Assembly: GCF_002234595.1 (NCBI RefSeq) | Contig: NZ_NMUL01000010.1 | Location: 206,702 to 270,701 of the forward strand | Direction: 5' to 3' | Length of the DNA stretch: 64,000 bases | From: Amycolatopsis vastitatis | Lineage (GTDB): Bacteria > Actinomycetota > Actinomycetes > Mycobacteriales > Pseudonocardiaceae | Part shown: one piece after another, positions 35,924 through 43,715 of the stretch | Layout of the letters: the number at the start of each line of letters is the position of its first letter | Numbering within the stretch: the first letter of the stretch is position 1 | Notes under the pieces: generated by a model | The model's database searches: none | Told to the model about the DNA's origin: nothing | The model's input: the letters and a program-made list of their open reading frames with translations, nothing else | Position numbers and translations under genes: made by a program

Positions 35924-36585
35924 CTTGCCCCCTTCGAGATTGATGTGCGGGACGTGGAGTATGCCAAGACCGCCACGCGCTGGGAGGGTCCTTCGAACCT
36001 GGTCGAAGTGCTTCCACGCGACCTGGATCGACTGCGCCGTCAATTTTCGTCGCGCGAGTTCGATACTCCGGCCTGCCGCGCGAACAGGGGACCTCTCGTA
36101 GCTGCCGTCTCTTCGGTGCGCTGTGCGTTCAGCGCGGCACGCGTGGCCGGCCAGGCGGAACCTGCTATTCGAGCTGGTCCTGGCGCCGGAGCGGGTGGGC
36201 AAGCACGGCACGGCGAATATCGACATCGAGTCCGACCGCCGCGAGTAAGCCGTCCAGTACGTACGGCTCGCTGTGCGCGAAGACCGCCGAACACTCGGCT
36301 TCGACGACGCCCCCGTCTTGCCGGGCTCTACGCCCCATCCGGCGAGTCTGTCACTCCTGGTGGCCGCGATCACGGCGCACCAGAAGCGGGAGGTCAGGAA
36401 CAGACTTTCTTTTCGCCGCCGGGCAGGTCGCCGTCGTACACGATGCCGTCGATGTTCACCCACCCGGAGATGTACGCGCAGTGGATCTCGGTACCGCCCA
36501 CGTAAATGGCTTCGGCGTACTGTGGCGTATTGATTCATCGACAAAGGGGGAGGGGCGCCCCTTCGTCTGCTCCTGCGCTATGACC
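35924..36585. other. Gene-poor stretch with protein fragments
   Basis: No intact gene. On the plus strand near 36157-36245 one frame reads LLFELVLAPERVGKHG then meets a stop. On the minus strand 36394-36534 reads YVGGTEIHCAYISGWVNIDG and ends EKKVCS; it looks like the C-terminus of a small secreted protein with no start. Both may be leftovers of lost genes. Confidence 0.35.
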
Positions 36586-37923
36586 TCAGATTGCCGGCTG
36601 CGCGTGGCGGGCCAGCGTGAGCAGGTCGGCCAGGCCGAAGGCCGGTCCCGCGGCGGGCAGGGTCGGTCGCCGGCCCGGTTCGCGGTTCAGGTAGCTCGCC
36701 GGGTCGGCGCGCAGCAGTCCGATCAGGACTTCCGCGACGATGCGGCCGCCGACCGGGCCGAGGCGGTCGCCGCCGTGGTGCTGGGCTTCGTTGAGGATGT
36801 AGATCCACAGTGGAGTGCTGTGCGGCCAGGAACGTTCGTCCGGGGGCAACGGTGGCACGCCGATGTGGCGGGCGACGGATTCGCCGCTGGGCAGTCCGGT
36901 GATCCCGCCGCGGAGGAGGTCGCGGACCGCGAGCGACCGGTGGGCGGCGGCGTCGACGGTGCCGGTGACCTGCTCGGGCAGCGCGATGAGGCTCGCGGGC
37001 AGGCGACCGTCGATGCGTTTCGCTCGTTGCGCCGGTGGGTGACCGGGCAGGTCGAAGATCATTGCGAGATCGAGGCGCCGGTCGGCGGGCACCGGCCGGA
37101 ACCCGACCAGGTCGGGGAAGAGCGGCAGTTCGGGACCGCCGTGGACGAGCCGGTAGGTGTGGCGGATCTGGCTATGGCCGTAACGGAAGGCCGCGTGGGA
37201 GAACTCCAGCGGGATGCAGGCCTGCCCCGGCGGCGGCGCGAACCACCGGCCGCCCGTCGCGAGCACCTGCTCGACCAGGGGGAGCCCGACGAGCCTCGGC
37301 AGGAAGTCGTGCACCACGATCCACTGGTAGTGCCAGGTGAGTGCCTGCCGCGCCTGGTCGAAAACATCGGTCACACCGTCGTCCCGCAACAGATCCACGA
37401 TGCGGTTGTGCGCCCGCAGCAGCGCCGCGTGCAGGGTCAGCACGAACAGGTGCGAGTCGTTGCGGGGGTCGCCGATCAGGGCCACCCCCTGCTGGTTGCG
37501 GGGCACGTCGCACCCGTCGGGGTGGCCGAGCAGGAACTTCGCCGGATCCCCGGTGTCGTAGAGGAACGGCGAACCGGTGGGGCCGTCGGAGTAGAGCATC
37601 TCCAGGTCGAGCTTCGGCGTGCGGGCGTTGCGCAGCGCTCCCGGGTGCGGGTCGCTGGTGATGGGGGAGCGGTCGGCGGTGATGTCGTGCGCGATCAACT
37701 GGCCGAAGAACGGCCACCCGGCGGACTCGGCCGCGTCGTCGCCGCTCGGTCCGGGGATTGCCGCCGCGTCGCAGATCCCGCCATGACCGCCCGCGTGCGC
37801 CAGCAGCCGCGGGTCGGTGACCAGCGGGGCGAGGCCGGGGAACATGCGCCCGTATCGGCTCGGGTCGGCCGGCGACGGGTGCCCGGCCTCCGCCTCCGCG
37901 ATGGCTGTCACCACGGTCGTCAC
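36586..37923 (-). CDS. Animal-type heme peroxidase
   Basis: A 445-residue heme peroxidase of the peroxidase-cyclooxygenase superfamily. The distal histidine lies in FGQLIAHDITADR, with the following aspartate as calcium ligand. The proximal region is FRYGHSQIRHTYRLV. No signal peptide is evident, so it may act in the cytoplasm. The start is GTG with AGGAGG six bases upstream; the upstream frame has no RBS. Bacterial members oxidise halides, phenols or fatty acids with peroxide. A predicted ECF41-type promoter lies 50 bases upstream, and a cupin-SDR operon is divergent. Confidence 0.87.
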   Translation of the reverse strand: MTTVVTAIAEAEAGHPSPADPSRYGRMFPGLAPLVTDPRLLAHAGGHGGICDAAAIPGPSGDDAAESAGWPFFGQLIAHDITADRSPITSDPHPGALRNARTPKLDLEMLYSDGPTGSPFLYDTGDPAKFLLGHPDGCDVPRNQQGVALIGDPRNDSHLFVLTLHAALLRAHNRIVDLLRDDGVTDVFDQARQALTWHYQWIVVHDFLPRLVGLPLVEQVLATGGRWFAPPPGQACIPLEFSHAAFRYGHSQIRHTYRLVHGGPELPLFPDLVGFRPVPADRRLDLAMIFDLPGHPPAQRAKRIDGRLPASLIALPEQVTGTVDAAAHRSLAVRDLLRGGITGLPSGESVARHIGVPPLPPDERSWPHSTPLWIYILNEAQHHGGDRLGPVGGRIVAEVLIGLLRADPASYLNREPGRRPTLPAAGPAFGLADLLTLARHAQPAI

Positions 37924-37972
37924 GGCATACCTCCTGTCCGCCGGGCATCGTGGTGATCCCGGCGCGAGTGAA

Positions 37973-37999
37973 GACAGGACAGCCCTGCGGCGTGTGACA
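37973..37999 (-). promoter_or_regulatory. ECF41-type promoter for the peroxidase gene
   Basis: On the minus strand TGTCACA (37999-37993) is followed after exactly 16 bases by TGTC (37976-37973). The published ECF41 consensus is TGTCACA, 16 bases, CGTC. Transcription would start about 45 bases before the GTG. Confidence 0.65.
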
Positions 38000-38019
38000 G
38001 CCCGGTGTGAAATCCCGGG

Positions 38020-38046
38020 AGTCACAAATCGCGCGGCTGTCCGGTC
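38020..38046 (+). promoter_or_regulatory. ECF41-type promoter for the cupin-SDR operon
   Basis: AGTCACA (38020-38026), exactly 16 bases, then GGTC (38043-38046), about 37 bases before the cupin start. It differs from the consensus at one base in each box. It sits back-to-back with the peroxidase promoter. Confidence 0.6.
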
Positions 38047-38082
38047 CTAGCGGGTGTACGCGTTCGTCGAGGAGGTCTTTCG

Positions 38083-38451
38083 ATGTCATTGACCGTGCTG
38101 CAGGAGGCGAAACCGCCCTTCATCCCGGAGGGGGCGCATGCGATGACGATCGTCATCGAGTACCCGCCGGGCGACCCCGGCACCCCGCCGCACCGCCACC
38201 CCGGACCGGCCTTCGGCTACGTGCTGGAGGGCGAGATGGTGTTCGAGCTCGAAGGTGAGCCGCCGCGTGTCGTGCGCGCCGGCGAGGCGTTCTGGGAGCC
38301 GGGTGGCGACGTCATCCACTACCAGGACGGCAACAACCGCGCCGACATCCCGGTGCGGTTCACCGTGACCATGCTCTGTGAACCGGGCAGGCCGATGGTC
38401 GACCTCGTGGCCGAAGAAGAACTCCGGGCGAAAGGATGGTCGAGGAAATGA
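38083..38451 (+). CDS. Cupin-domain protein
   Basis: A 122-residue single cupin. Motif 1 is GTPPHRHPGPAFGYVLEGE (metal-binding histidines HRH and the glutamate-like region), motif 2 is PGGDVIHYQDGNN. It could be a small metal-dependent dioxygenase, isomerase or a binding protein. GGAGG lies 9 bases upstream. The stop overlaps the next ATG, so it is coupled to the SDR gene and under the ECF41-type promoter. Confidence 0.88.
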   Translation: MSLTVLQEAKPPFIPEGAHAMTIVIEYPPGDPGTPPHRHPGPAFGYVLEGEMVFELEGEPPRVVRAGEAFWEPGGDVIHYQDGNNRADIPVRFTVTMLCEPGRPMVDLVAEEELRAKGWSRK

Positions 38452-39182
38452 AGATCGCCGTCATCGGCGGGACCGGGCTCATCGGCTCCCGGGTGGTCAC
38501 GATCTTGACCAAGAGCGGGCACGAAGCGGTCCCGCATTCGCCGTCGACCGGGCTGGACCTGCTCAGCGGGCACGGCCTGCCCGAGGCGCTGGCCGGGGCC
38601 GAGGTCGTCGTCAACCTGACGAACTCGCCGACGTTCGACGACGCCTCGCCCGAGTTCTTCCGCCGGACCATGGACAACTTGCTCGAGGCGGCGGACTCGG
38701 CCGGGGTCGGCCACGCGGTCATCCTCTCGATCGTGGGCGCGGACCTGGTGCCGGACCTGGTCTACTACCGCGCCAAGGTGCTGCAGGAGGACATCCTGAA
38801 GGCCGGGCCCGTGCCGTACTCGATCGTCCGCGCCACGCAGTTCTTCGAGTTCATGGCCCCGACGATGTCCTGGACCTCCGACGAGAACGCCGTCCGCCTG
38901 CCCGCGACGCGCGTCCAGCCCATCGCCGCGGACGACGTCGCCCGCGCGGTGGCCGATGTCAGCATGGGTGCCCCGCTGCGCGGTACCCGGAACATCGCCG
39001 GGCCCGAGGTGTTCACGCTCGACGAGCTGGGCAGGATCACCCTCGCCGCCCAGGGTGACCGGCGCCCCGTCGTCACCGACGACCAGGCCGGCCTGTTCGC
39101 GGCCGCCTCCGGCGACGCCCTCATCGCCCAGGACGGGGCCGTCATCGCGAAGACCACCTATCGGGAGTGGCTGGCGCGCTGA
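38448..39182 (+). CDS. NmrA/COE-type SDR
   Basis: A 244-residue NAD(P)-binding SDR of the kind found next to ECF41 sigma genes (the COE group: carboxymuconolactone decarboxylase, oxidoreductase, epimerase). Dinucleotide motif IGGTGLIGSRVVTIL is near the N-terminus; RATQFFEFMAPTM and PIAADDVARAVADV are typical of the family. The ATG overlaps the cupin stop (ATGA). ATG 38436 is an alternative start. Redox function is likely, substrate unknown. Confidence 0.88.
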   Translation: MKIAVIGGTGLIGSRVVTILTKSGHEAVPHSPSTGLDLLSGHGLPEALAGAEVVVNLTNSPTFDDASPEFFRRTMDNLLEAADSAGVGHAVILSIVGADLVPDLVYYRAKVLQEDILKAGPVPYSIVRATQFFEFMAPTMSWTSDENAVRLPATRVQPIAADDVARAVADVSMGAPLRGTRNIAGPEVFTLDELGRITLAAQGDRRPVVTDDQAGLFAAASGDALIAQDGAVIAKTTYREWLAR

Positions 39183-39186
39183 AGGG

Positions 39187-39224
39187 GACCGGGCCCGCAC
39201 GGCGGACGTGGTGCGGGCCCGGTC
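39187..39224. terminator. Bidirectional hairpin between SDR and SnoaL genes
   Basis: A perfect 14-bp stem (39187-39200 with 39211-39224) with a 10-base loop lies between the convergent genes and overlaps the SnoaL stop codon by two bases. Confidence 0.75.
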
Positions 39225-39597
39225 AACCGCGGTGCCAGCCGCTCAGCTTGGCCGGGTTGAGCACGATCCAGAGTGCGGTGATCTCGGGCCCGGCCGTCTC
39301 GGCGCCCACGACCGCGACGGCGCGCGAGGCGAGGCGCAGGGCGAGCCCGAGCTGACCGTTGACGGACTCGACGGTCAGCTCGGCACCCGCTCGCCCGCAC
39401 AGCACCGCCATGACCAGCCGGGCGGCCGCTGCCCGGCCGTGCACCGGTCCGGCCGGGCCGGGGACCCGGCCGCCGCCGTCGCACGTCACGATGGCATCGA
39501 CGGCCAGGACGGCGGTCAGCCTGGTGACGTCTCCCCGACGGCAGGCGTCGGCGAATCCGCGGACGACCTGGTTGTGCCGAGCACGGGATTCGCGCAC
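39223..39597 (-). CDS. Stand-alone SnoaL domain like the ECF41 C-terminus
   Basis: A 124-residue NTF2-fold protein. Helix FADACRRGDVTRLTAVLAVD opens the fold, and two segments match the motifs that define the ECF41 sigma C-terminal domain: CDGGGRVPG (DGGG motif) and IVLNPAKLSGW (NPDKL motif). No sigma regions precede it. It starts at GTG, 69 bases after the sigma gene's stop, with GAGAACGGGG upstream. In ECF41 factors this domain controls sigma activity in cis. A free copy could regulate sigma activity in trans, or it may be a duplicated remnant. Uncertain but striking. Confidence 0.75.
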   Translation of the reverse strand: MRESRARHNQVVRGFADACRRGDVTRLTAVLAVDAIVTCDGGGRVPGPAGPVHGRAAAARLVMAVLCGRAGAELTVESVNGQLGLALRLASRAVAVVGAETAGPEITALWIVLNPAKLSGWHRG

Positions 39598-39666
39598 ACG
39601 GTGCCCCGTTCTCTTGCGCGGTCGCCGGTAAGACCGGGTAGCCCGCGGGTCTGTGACGCCGGTGGC

Positions 39667-40576
39667 TCAGCCCGCGGTGGAGACCGCCTTGTTCTTCTCC
39701 GGGTTGACCAGCCACAGCACCTGGTCGATGCCCTCGGTGGTGGCGCCGACCGTGAGCAGGCCGTACACGACGCCGTTCTGGAGGAGCACGGCGGAGGTCT
39801 GCCCGTTCGTGATCGCCCACCGCACGTCGACCTCGTCCCAGAACCAGGTGGAGATCGCCTGCAGGAACTTCGCCACCCGCGCCGCGCCCACCACCGGCGT
39901 GCGGGCGACACCTTTCCGGCCGTTGCCGTCGGACAGGCTGGTGACGTCCGGCGTGAAGAGCCGCTCCAGCTCGGCCATGTCGCCGGACCGCGCGGCGGCG
40001 AGGAACGTGGTGAGCAGTTCCCGCTGCTCGGCCGCGGGCACCGACGCGTGCCGTTCGCTCGTGAGGTGCTTGCGTGCCCGGCTGACGAGCTGGCGCACCG
40101 CGGCTTCGGGTCGAGGAGAGGATGCCGGCGATTTCCGCGTAGGAGTAGTCGAAGGCTTCCCGCAGCACGTAGGCCGCGCGTTCGCCGGGGGTGAGCTTCT
40201 CCATCAGCAGCAGTGCCGCGAACTCCAGCGCTTCACCGCGCTCGGCGCCCAGGTACGGGTCCGCGGCGGTGTCGACCGGTTCGGGCAGCCACGGCCCGAT
40301 GTAGGTCTCCCGCCGTTTCCTCGCCGACTGGAGGACGTTGATGGCCAGCCGGGTGGTGGTGGTCGCCAGGAAGGCCTCCGGACTGGCCACTGTGGACCGG
40401 TCGTACGCCTGCCACCGCAGCCAGACCTCCTGCACCAGGTCCTCGGCCTCGGTGACGCTGCTGAGCATGCGGTAGGCGATTCCGAACAGACGCGGCCGCA
40501 GCTGCGTGAACACCGCCGTGGCCGCCTCGAGACCGTCCGCGCCGCCGAGTTCGGCACCCACCCCGGAATCCGCCAC
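39667..40576 (-). pseudogene. ECF41-type sigma factor, frameshifted as given
   Basis: Reconstructed length is about 302 residues. Sigma region 2 is LFGIAYRMLSSVTEAEDLVQ; the ECF41 linker motif WLPEP is at residues 96-100; region 4 is PGERAAYVLREAFDYSYAEI. After IAGILSST the frame shifts by one base near 40108-40110 (an extra G in GGG) and continues as VRQLVSRARKHL, then a SnoaL domain with SDGNGRKG and LVNPEKNK. The rest is intact, so a sequencing or assembly error is quite possible. GTG start with GAGGGG upstream. Nearby promoters match the ECF41 consensus. Confidence 0.8.
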
Positions 40577-40739
40577 CTCACGCCCCTCGTCGTCTCGCGA
40601 GCGCCGCCCGACCCCACCACTCTACGAGATCGGCTGCCGGCGGGTCCCGGTCACGTGGCCGGGTGTCATTCGACGAGCTTGCCCGCAGTGGGCACCGCGG
40701 CGATCTCCGGGTTGGTCCGCGCGGTTGCGGGAGCCGCGC

Positions 40740-40843
40740 GCCGTTCAGCGGTGTGCCGACGGCGACCCGGCCGACCTCGGCGGCCACGTCTTCGGCCGCC
40801 ATGGCTGGATGCGGGCGTCCGGCAGGCGCACGGTGTTCCCCTC
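40740..40843 (-). pseudogene. Remnant of a second COE-type SDR
   Basis: Minus-strand frames read EGNTVRLPDARIQP then, after a one-base shift at 40802, MAAEDVAAEVGRVAVGTPLNG. Both align with VRLPATRVQPIAADDVARAV and the following MGAPLRG of the intact SDR at 38448. The remaining gene is absent. It is a decayed paralogue lying between the sigma and ferritin-like genes. Confidence 0.6.
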
Positions 40844-40902
40844 GGTCAGCGTGTTCACGCCCGAGTCGGGTGACGCGGGGACCGCGTTTGTGACAGCCCG
40901 GA

Positions 40903-40929
40903 TGTCACAAACCACGGCGGCATCCTGTC
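40903..40929 (+). promoter_or_regulatory. ECF41-type promoter for the ferritin-like gene
   Basis: TGTCACA (40903-40909), exactly 16 bases, then TGTC (40926-40929), 38 bases before the ATG. Its -35 box is also half of a 9-bp inverted repeat TTTGTGACA / TGTCACAAA (40887-40895 and 40903-40911). No gene is supported in 40577-40967 apart from the SDR remnant. Confidence 0.7.
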
Positions 40930-40967
40930 CTGGCTGGGGACACCGACCTGACGAACCGAGGTACCGC

Positions 40968-42014
40968 ATGGACACCAGTGGCGCCCACGCCATCGAGACG
41001 ATCGACGATCTCCGCCGCCACCTGCAGTGGGCGATCGAACTCGAGCACGCGACGATTCCCCCGTACCTGTGCGCGCTGTACTCGCTGGACCCCGTCCGCA
41101 ATCCCGAAGCCACCCAAGTCGTGGGCACGGTCCTCGCCGAGGAGATGATCCACCTGGCGCTGGCCGCGAACCTGCTCAACGCCGTCGGCGGCACGCCCAA
41201 GCTGGACACGCCGGAGCTGCTGCCGCCGTACCCGCATCCGTTGCCGCACGGCGACCGGTCCGTGCACGTCCACCTGGTCCCGTTCGGCCCCGAAGCGCTC
41301 GAGCTGTTCTTGCGCATCGAACAGCCCGCGTCGGCGGACGACCCGCCCCAGGGCGACGGATACCGGACGATCGGGCAGTTCTACGCCGCCGTCGAGGCCG
41401 GCTTGCGCACCCTGTGCGACAAGCTGGGCGAGGACGAGGTGTTCAGCGGCGACCCGGCCCGGCAGATCGGCGAGTACCACCTCCGGGGCGGGGGCGGCGA
41501 GGTGATGCCGGTCCGCGACCTGAAGTCCGCGTCGGCCGCGCTGGCGGAAATCATCGAACAGGGTGAAGGGGCCGCCCGCACGGACGTGTGGGACGGCGAC
41601 CACGACGTCTTCCACCCCGAGCGGGAAGAGGTCGCGCACTTCTACCGCTTCCAGGAGCTCCGGCTCGGCCGCCGCTACCGGACCGGCGACACGCCACAGT
41701 CCGGGCCGACCGGCGAGGAGATCACGGTCGACCTCGACGGCGTGCTGCCGATGCGGCCCAACCCGCGGACCGCCGACTATCCGGAAGGCAGCCCCATCCG
41801 CGTCGCCCAAGAGGCGTTCAACCAGACCTACAGCCTCCTGCTCTACCAGCTGGAAGAAGCCTTCAACGGCAGCCCGGACCAGCTGAAGGACGCCGTCGGC
41901 ACGATGTTCGGGCTGCGCAAGCAGGCGCTGGCGCTGATGAAGCTGCCCACCGGCGACGGGACGACGACCGCGGGCCCGACCTTCGAGTACGTGCCACCCG
42001 AGCGGCGGAACTGA
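40968..42014 (+). CDS. VioB-like ferritin-like domain protein
   Basis: A 348-residue protein with the ferritin-like domain seen at the C-terminus of VioB-type iminophenyl-pyruvate dimer synthases. Metal-ligand helices are AIELEHATIPPYLCALYS and LAEEMIHLALAANLLNAVGG, with later E-x-x-H segments (HPEREEVAHFYRF). The C-terminal half (RVAQEAFNQTYSLLLYQLEE) completes the bundle. VioB-like enzymes couple oxidised tryptophan imines; stand-alone relatives are uncharacterised oxidases. GAGGT precedes the ATG. The upstream ECF41-type promoter puts it in the peroxidase-cupin-SDR regulon. Confidence 0.82.
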   Translation: MDTSGAHAIETIDDLRRHLQWAIELEHATIPPYLCALYSLDPVRNPEATQVVGTVLAEEMIHLALAANLLNAVGGTPKLDTPELLPPYPHPLPHGDRSVHVHLVPFGPEALELFLRIEQPASADDPPQGDGYRTIGQFYAAVEAGLRTLCDKLGEDEVFSGDPARQIGEYHLRGGGGEVMPVRDLKSASAALAEIIEQGEGAARTDVWDGDHDVFHPEREEVAHFYRFQELRLGRRYRTGDTPQSGPTGEEITVDLDGVLPMRPNPRTADYPEGSPIRVAQEAFNQTYSLLLYQLEEAFNGSPDQLKDAVGTMFGLRKQALALMKLPTGDGTTTAGPTFEYVPPERRN

Positions 42015-42225
42015 AGCACGGACGCCGCGCTCGCCGGTACCTCGCCGCCGGCGACTTCGCCGCGGCCGGGAAGATCCGGGGCGGCGAAGTCATCCCAGCG
42101 ATCGGTAACGTTCGCTGATCATGGGGATATATGGTGTATGGCTGGGGAGCACCGGGTTGTCGTCTGGGTGGGGTTCCTCGTGCTCGACCGCACGGGCGAG
42201 CAGAACGAAACTGACAACCGAACAT

Positions 42226-43311
42226 ATGACAACTATGGGTAGCGCAAGAATTCGCGGCCTGCTGGCGTCCTCTGTCGCCGTTCTCGCCGCGGTGACCGTG
42301 ATGACCGGGGTCCTCGCCCCGGTGGCGAGTGCCGCTTCGGCCGGGACTCCGGCGGCGGTGATGCAGACGCCGGACGAGTTGCGCATCAACGCCGCCGCCG
42401 TCGTGGGGCTCGCGGTCACTCCGGAACTGCTGCGGATCAGCGAAAGCAATTTCGTCTACGAGATCTACCGGGCCGCGACGCAGCAGGGCGAAATCGCGCA
42501 GGAGGTCCAGTTCGAGGCGCTGGACGCCTACCTCTACGAGAGGACGTCGTATTTTCTCACGGCGGGGATCTACGAGGCACACCAGCGGGATCTGGACCGC
42601 GAGGCGGTGTACCAGGCGCGGCGTACGGAGCGGCAGCCCGCGGCCACGCTGCTCGGCTTCGAGCTGACCTCGATCCTGCTGGCCAAGGACGACAAGAACT
42701 TCGTCTTCGCCTTGTGGGAGCGGGCCGCCGGGGGTTCGTTCGTGAAGGCCGCCGCGGGTGCCGTTTACAGCGGAACGCCGGCGGAGCAGAAAGAGTTCAT
42801 CCTCCGCGGCATCTTCGTCGAGCATCAGCGTGACCTGGAAGCGGCCGAGAAGGAAGCCGCCGAGAAGAAGCTTCGTGACGCACGGGTGAAGGCTGCCGCC
42901 GTCGTCGGCATGGACCCGGCGCTGGCCGCGCAGTTGACGGACAAGGACTTCGTGGAGGCCATCTGGTTCCACGGCCTGGCACCTCGGGATTCCGAGGTGT
43001 ATTACCAGGCTTACACCAGCCGGACGCCGGAGCAGTGGCGAACGTTCATCGACACCGGCATCTTCGAGGCTGCGGCCAAGGACAAGGTGGACAACATCAA
43101 GGTTCGCGCCGCCGCGGTCGTCGGTATCGACGCTGGGTACGCCAGGTATCTCCAGGAGGGCCCCCTGGTCCGCGAGATCTGGACCAGAGCGAAGCCCGGC
43201 ACTCAGGTCCAGGCTGCCGCATATCGAGCCCTGCAGAGTGAATCACCCGCCCAGTGGCGAACCTTCCTGGAAACCGGCATCTTCACCGCCGACGCCGCGG
43301 ACAAGTCCTGA
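42226..43311 (+). CDS. Secreted ALF-repeat protein
   Basis: A 361-residue secreted protein. The signal peptide runs to about residue 40 (LAPVASAASA). The mature part is four repeats of 65-70 residues at about 53-120, 137-203, 220-285 and 293-357, each with the pattern AAAVVGxxxxxxLL, an FVxxIWxRA helix, and TPxQWRTFIxTGIF. These are ALF-type short alanine-rich repeats of unknown role, common in actinomycete exoproteins. No clear RBS is seen; ATG 42235 is an alternative start. A terminator lies 170 bases downstream. Confidence 0.8.
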   Translation: MTTMGSARIRGLLASSVAVLAAVTVMTGVLAPVASAASAGTPAAVMQTPDELRINAAAVVGLAVTPELLRISESNFVYEIYRAATQQGEIAQEVQFEALDAYLYERTSYFLTAGIYEAHQRDLDREAVYQARRTERQPAATLLGFELTSILLAKDDKNFVFALWERAAGGSFVKAAAGAVYSGTPAEQKEFILRGIFVEHQRDLEAAEKEAAEKKLRDARVKAAAVVGMDPALAAQLTDKDFVEAIWFHGLAPRDSEVYYQAYTSRTPEQWRTFIDTGIFEAAAKDKVDNIKVRAAAVVGIDAGYARYLQEGPLVREIWTRAKPGTQVQAAAYRALQSESPAQWRTFLETGIFTADAADKS

Positions 43312-43479
43312 GGCTCCCGCTGTTCCGGCAACCACCCGTTGAAGCGTGCGGATCATCGACTCGCCGGTGCGACGCAGCCGCAGGTTCGGGCGTCTCGAGG
43401 CCGGGGAACTTCTCTCGGAGCTGACCCGGGGGCTCTGACCTGGTCTTTTGTGTGGTAGTAAGCTGCTTCGTCCGACGAG

Positions 43480-43512
43480 GAGTCCCGTTTGTGCTTTCTG
43501 CAAACGGGGCTC
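43480..43512 (+). terminator. Hairpin with T-rich tail
   Basis: A 12-bp stem with one G-U pair (43480-43491 with 43501-43512), a 9-base loop and a T-rich tail. It probably ends the ALF-repeat transcript. Confidence 0.65.
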
Positions 43513-43687
43513 TTCGTTTGTCAGGCGAGTACGGCGAATGTCCGACCAGGCCTCACCTGCAAACCTGGAACGGATAGTTCGAGTTCATTTTGCCGCCGGT
43601 TCTTAACATTCGCTTACGGAGGCCGGTCGGCGGTGTCTCCCGAGGTGCGGAGTCTCTAACGTCTGTCTGTGCCGCCGTCCCGTTTTC

Positions 43688-43702
43688 CCTTGTGTCACAA
43701 GG
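43688..43702. promoter_or_regulatory. Palindrome upstream of aquaporin gene
   Basis: CCTTGTG-T-CACAAGG is a perfect 7-1-7 palindrome 14 bases before the aquaporin ATG. Its right arm abuts the purine-rich RBS, so it could be an operator or a leader hairpin that masks the RBS. Confidence 0.45.
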
Positions 43703-43715
43703 AAAGGACGAGTAC

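Larger units (their letters stand above)
43312..43715. other. Intergenic region before aquaporin gene
   Basis: About 400 bases without a supported gene. It holds the terminator at 43480 and, near its right end, a palindrome in the likely aquaporin leader. The rest has no signature I recognise. Confidence 0.4.

Noticed and set aside
40869..40895. A leftward ECF41 promoter toward the sigma gene
   Set aside because: TGTCACA is present on the minus strand, but the nearest CGTC is 13 rather than 16 bases away.
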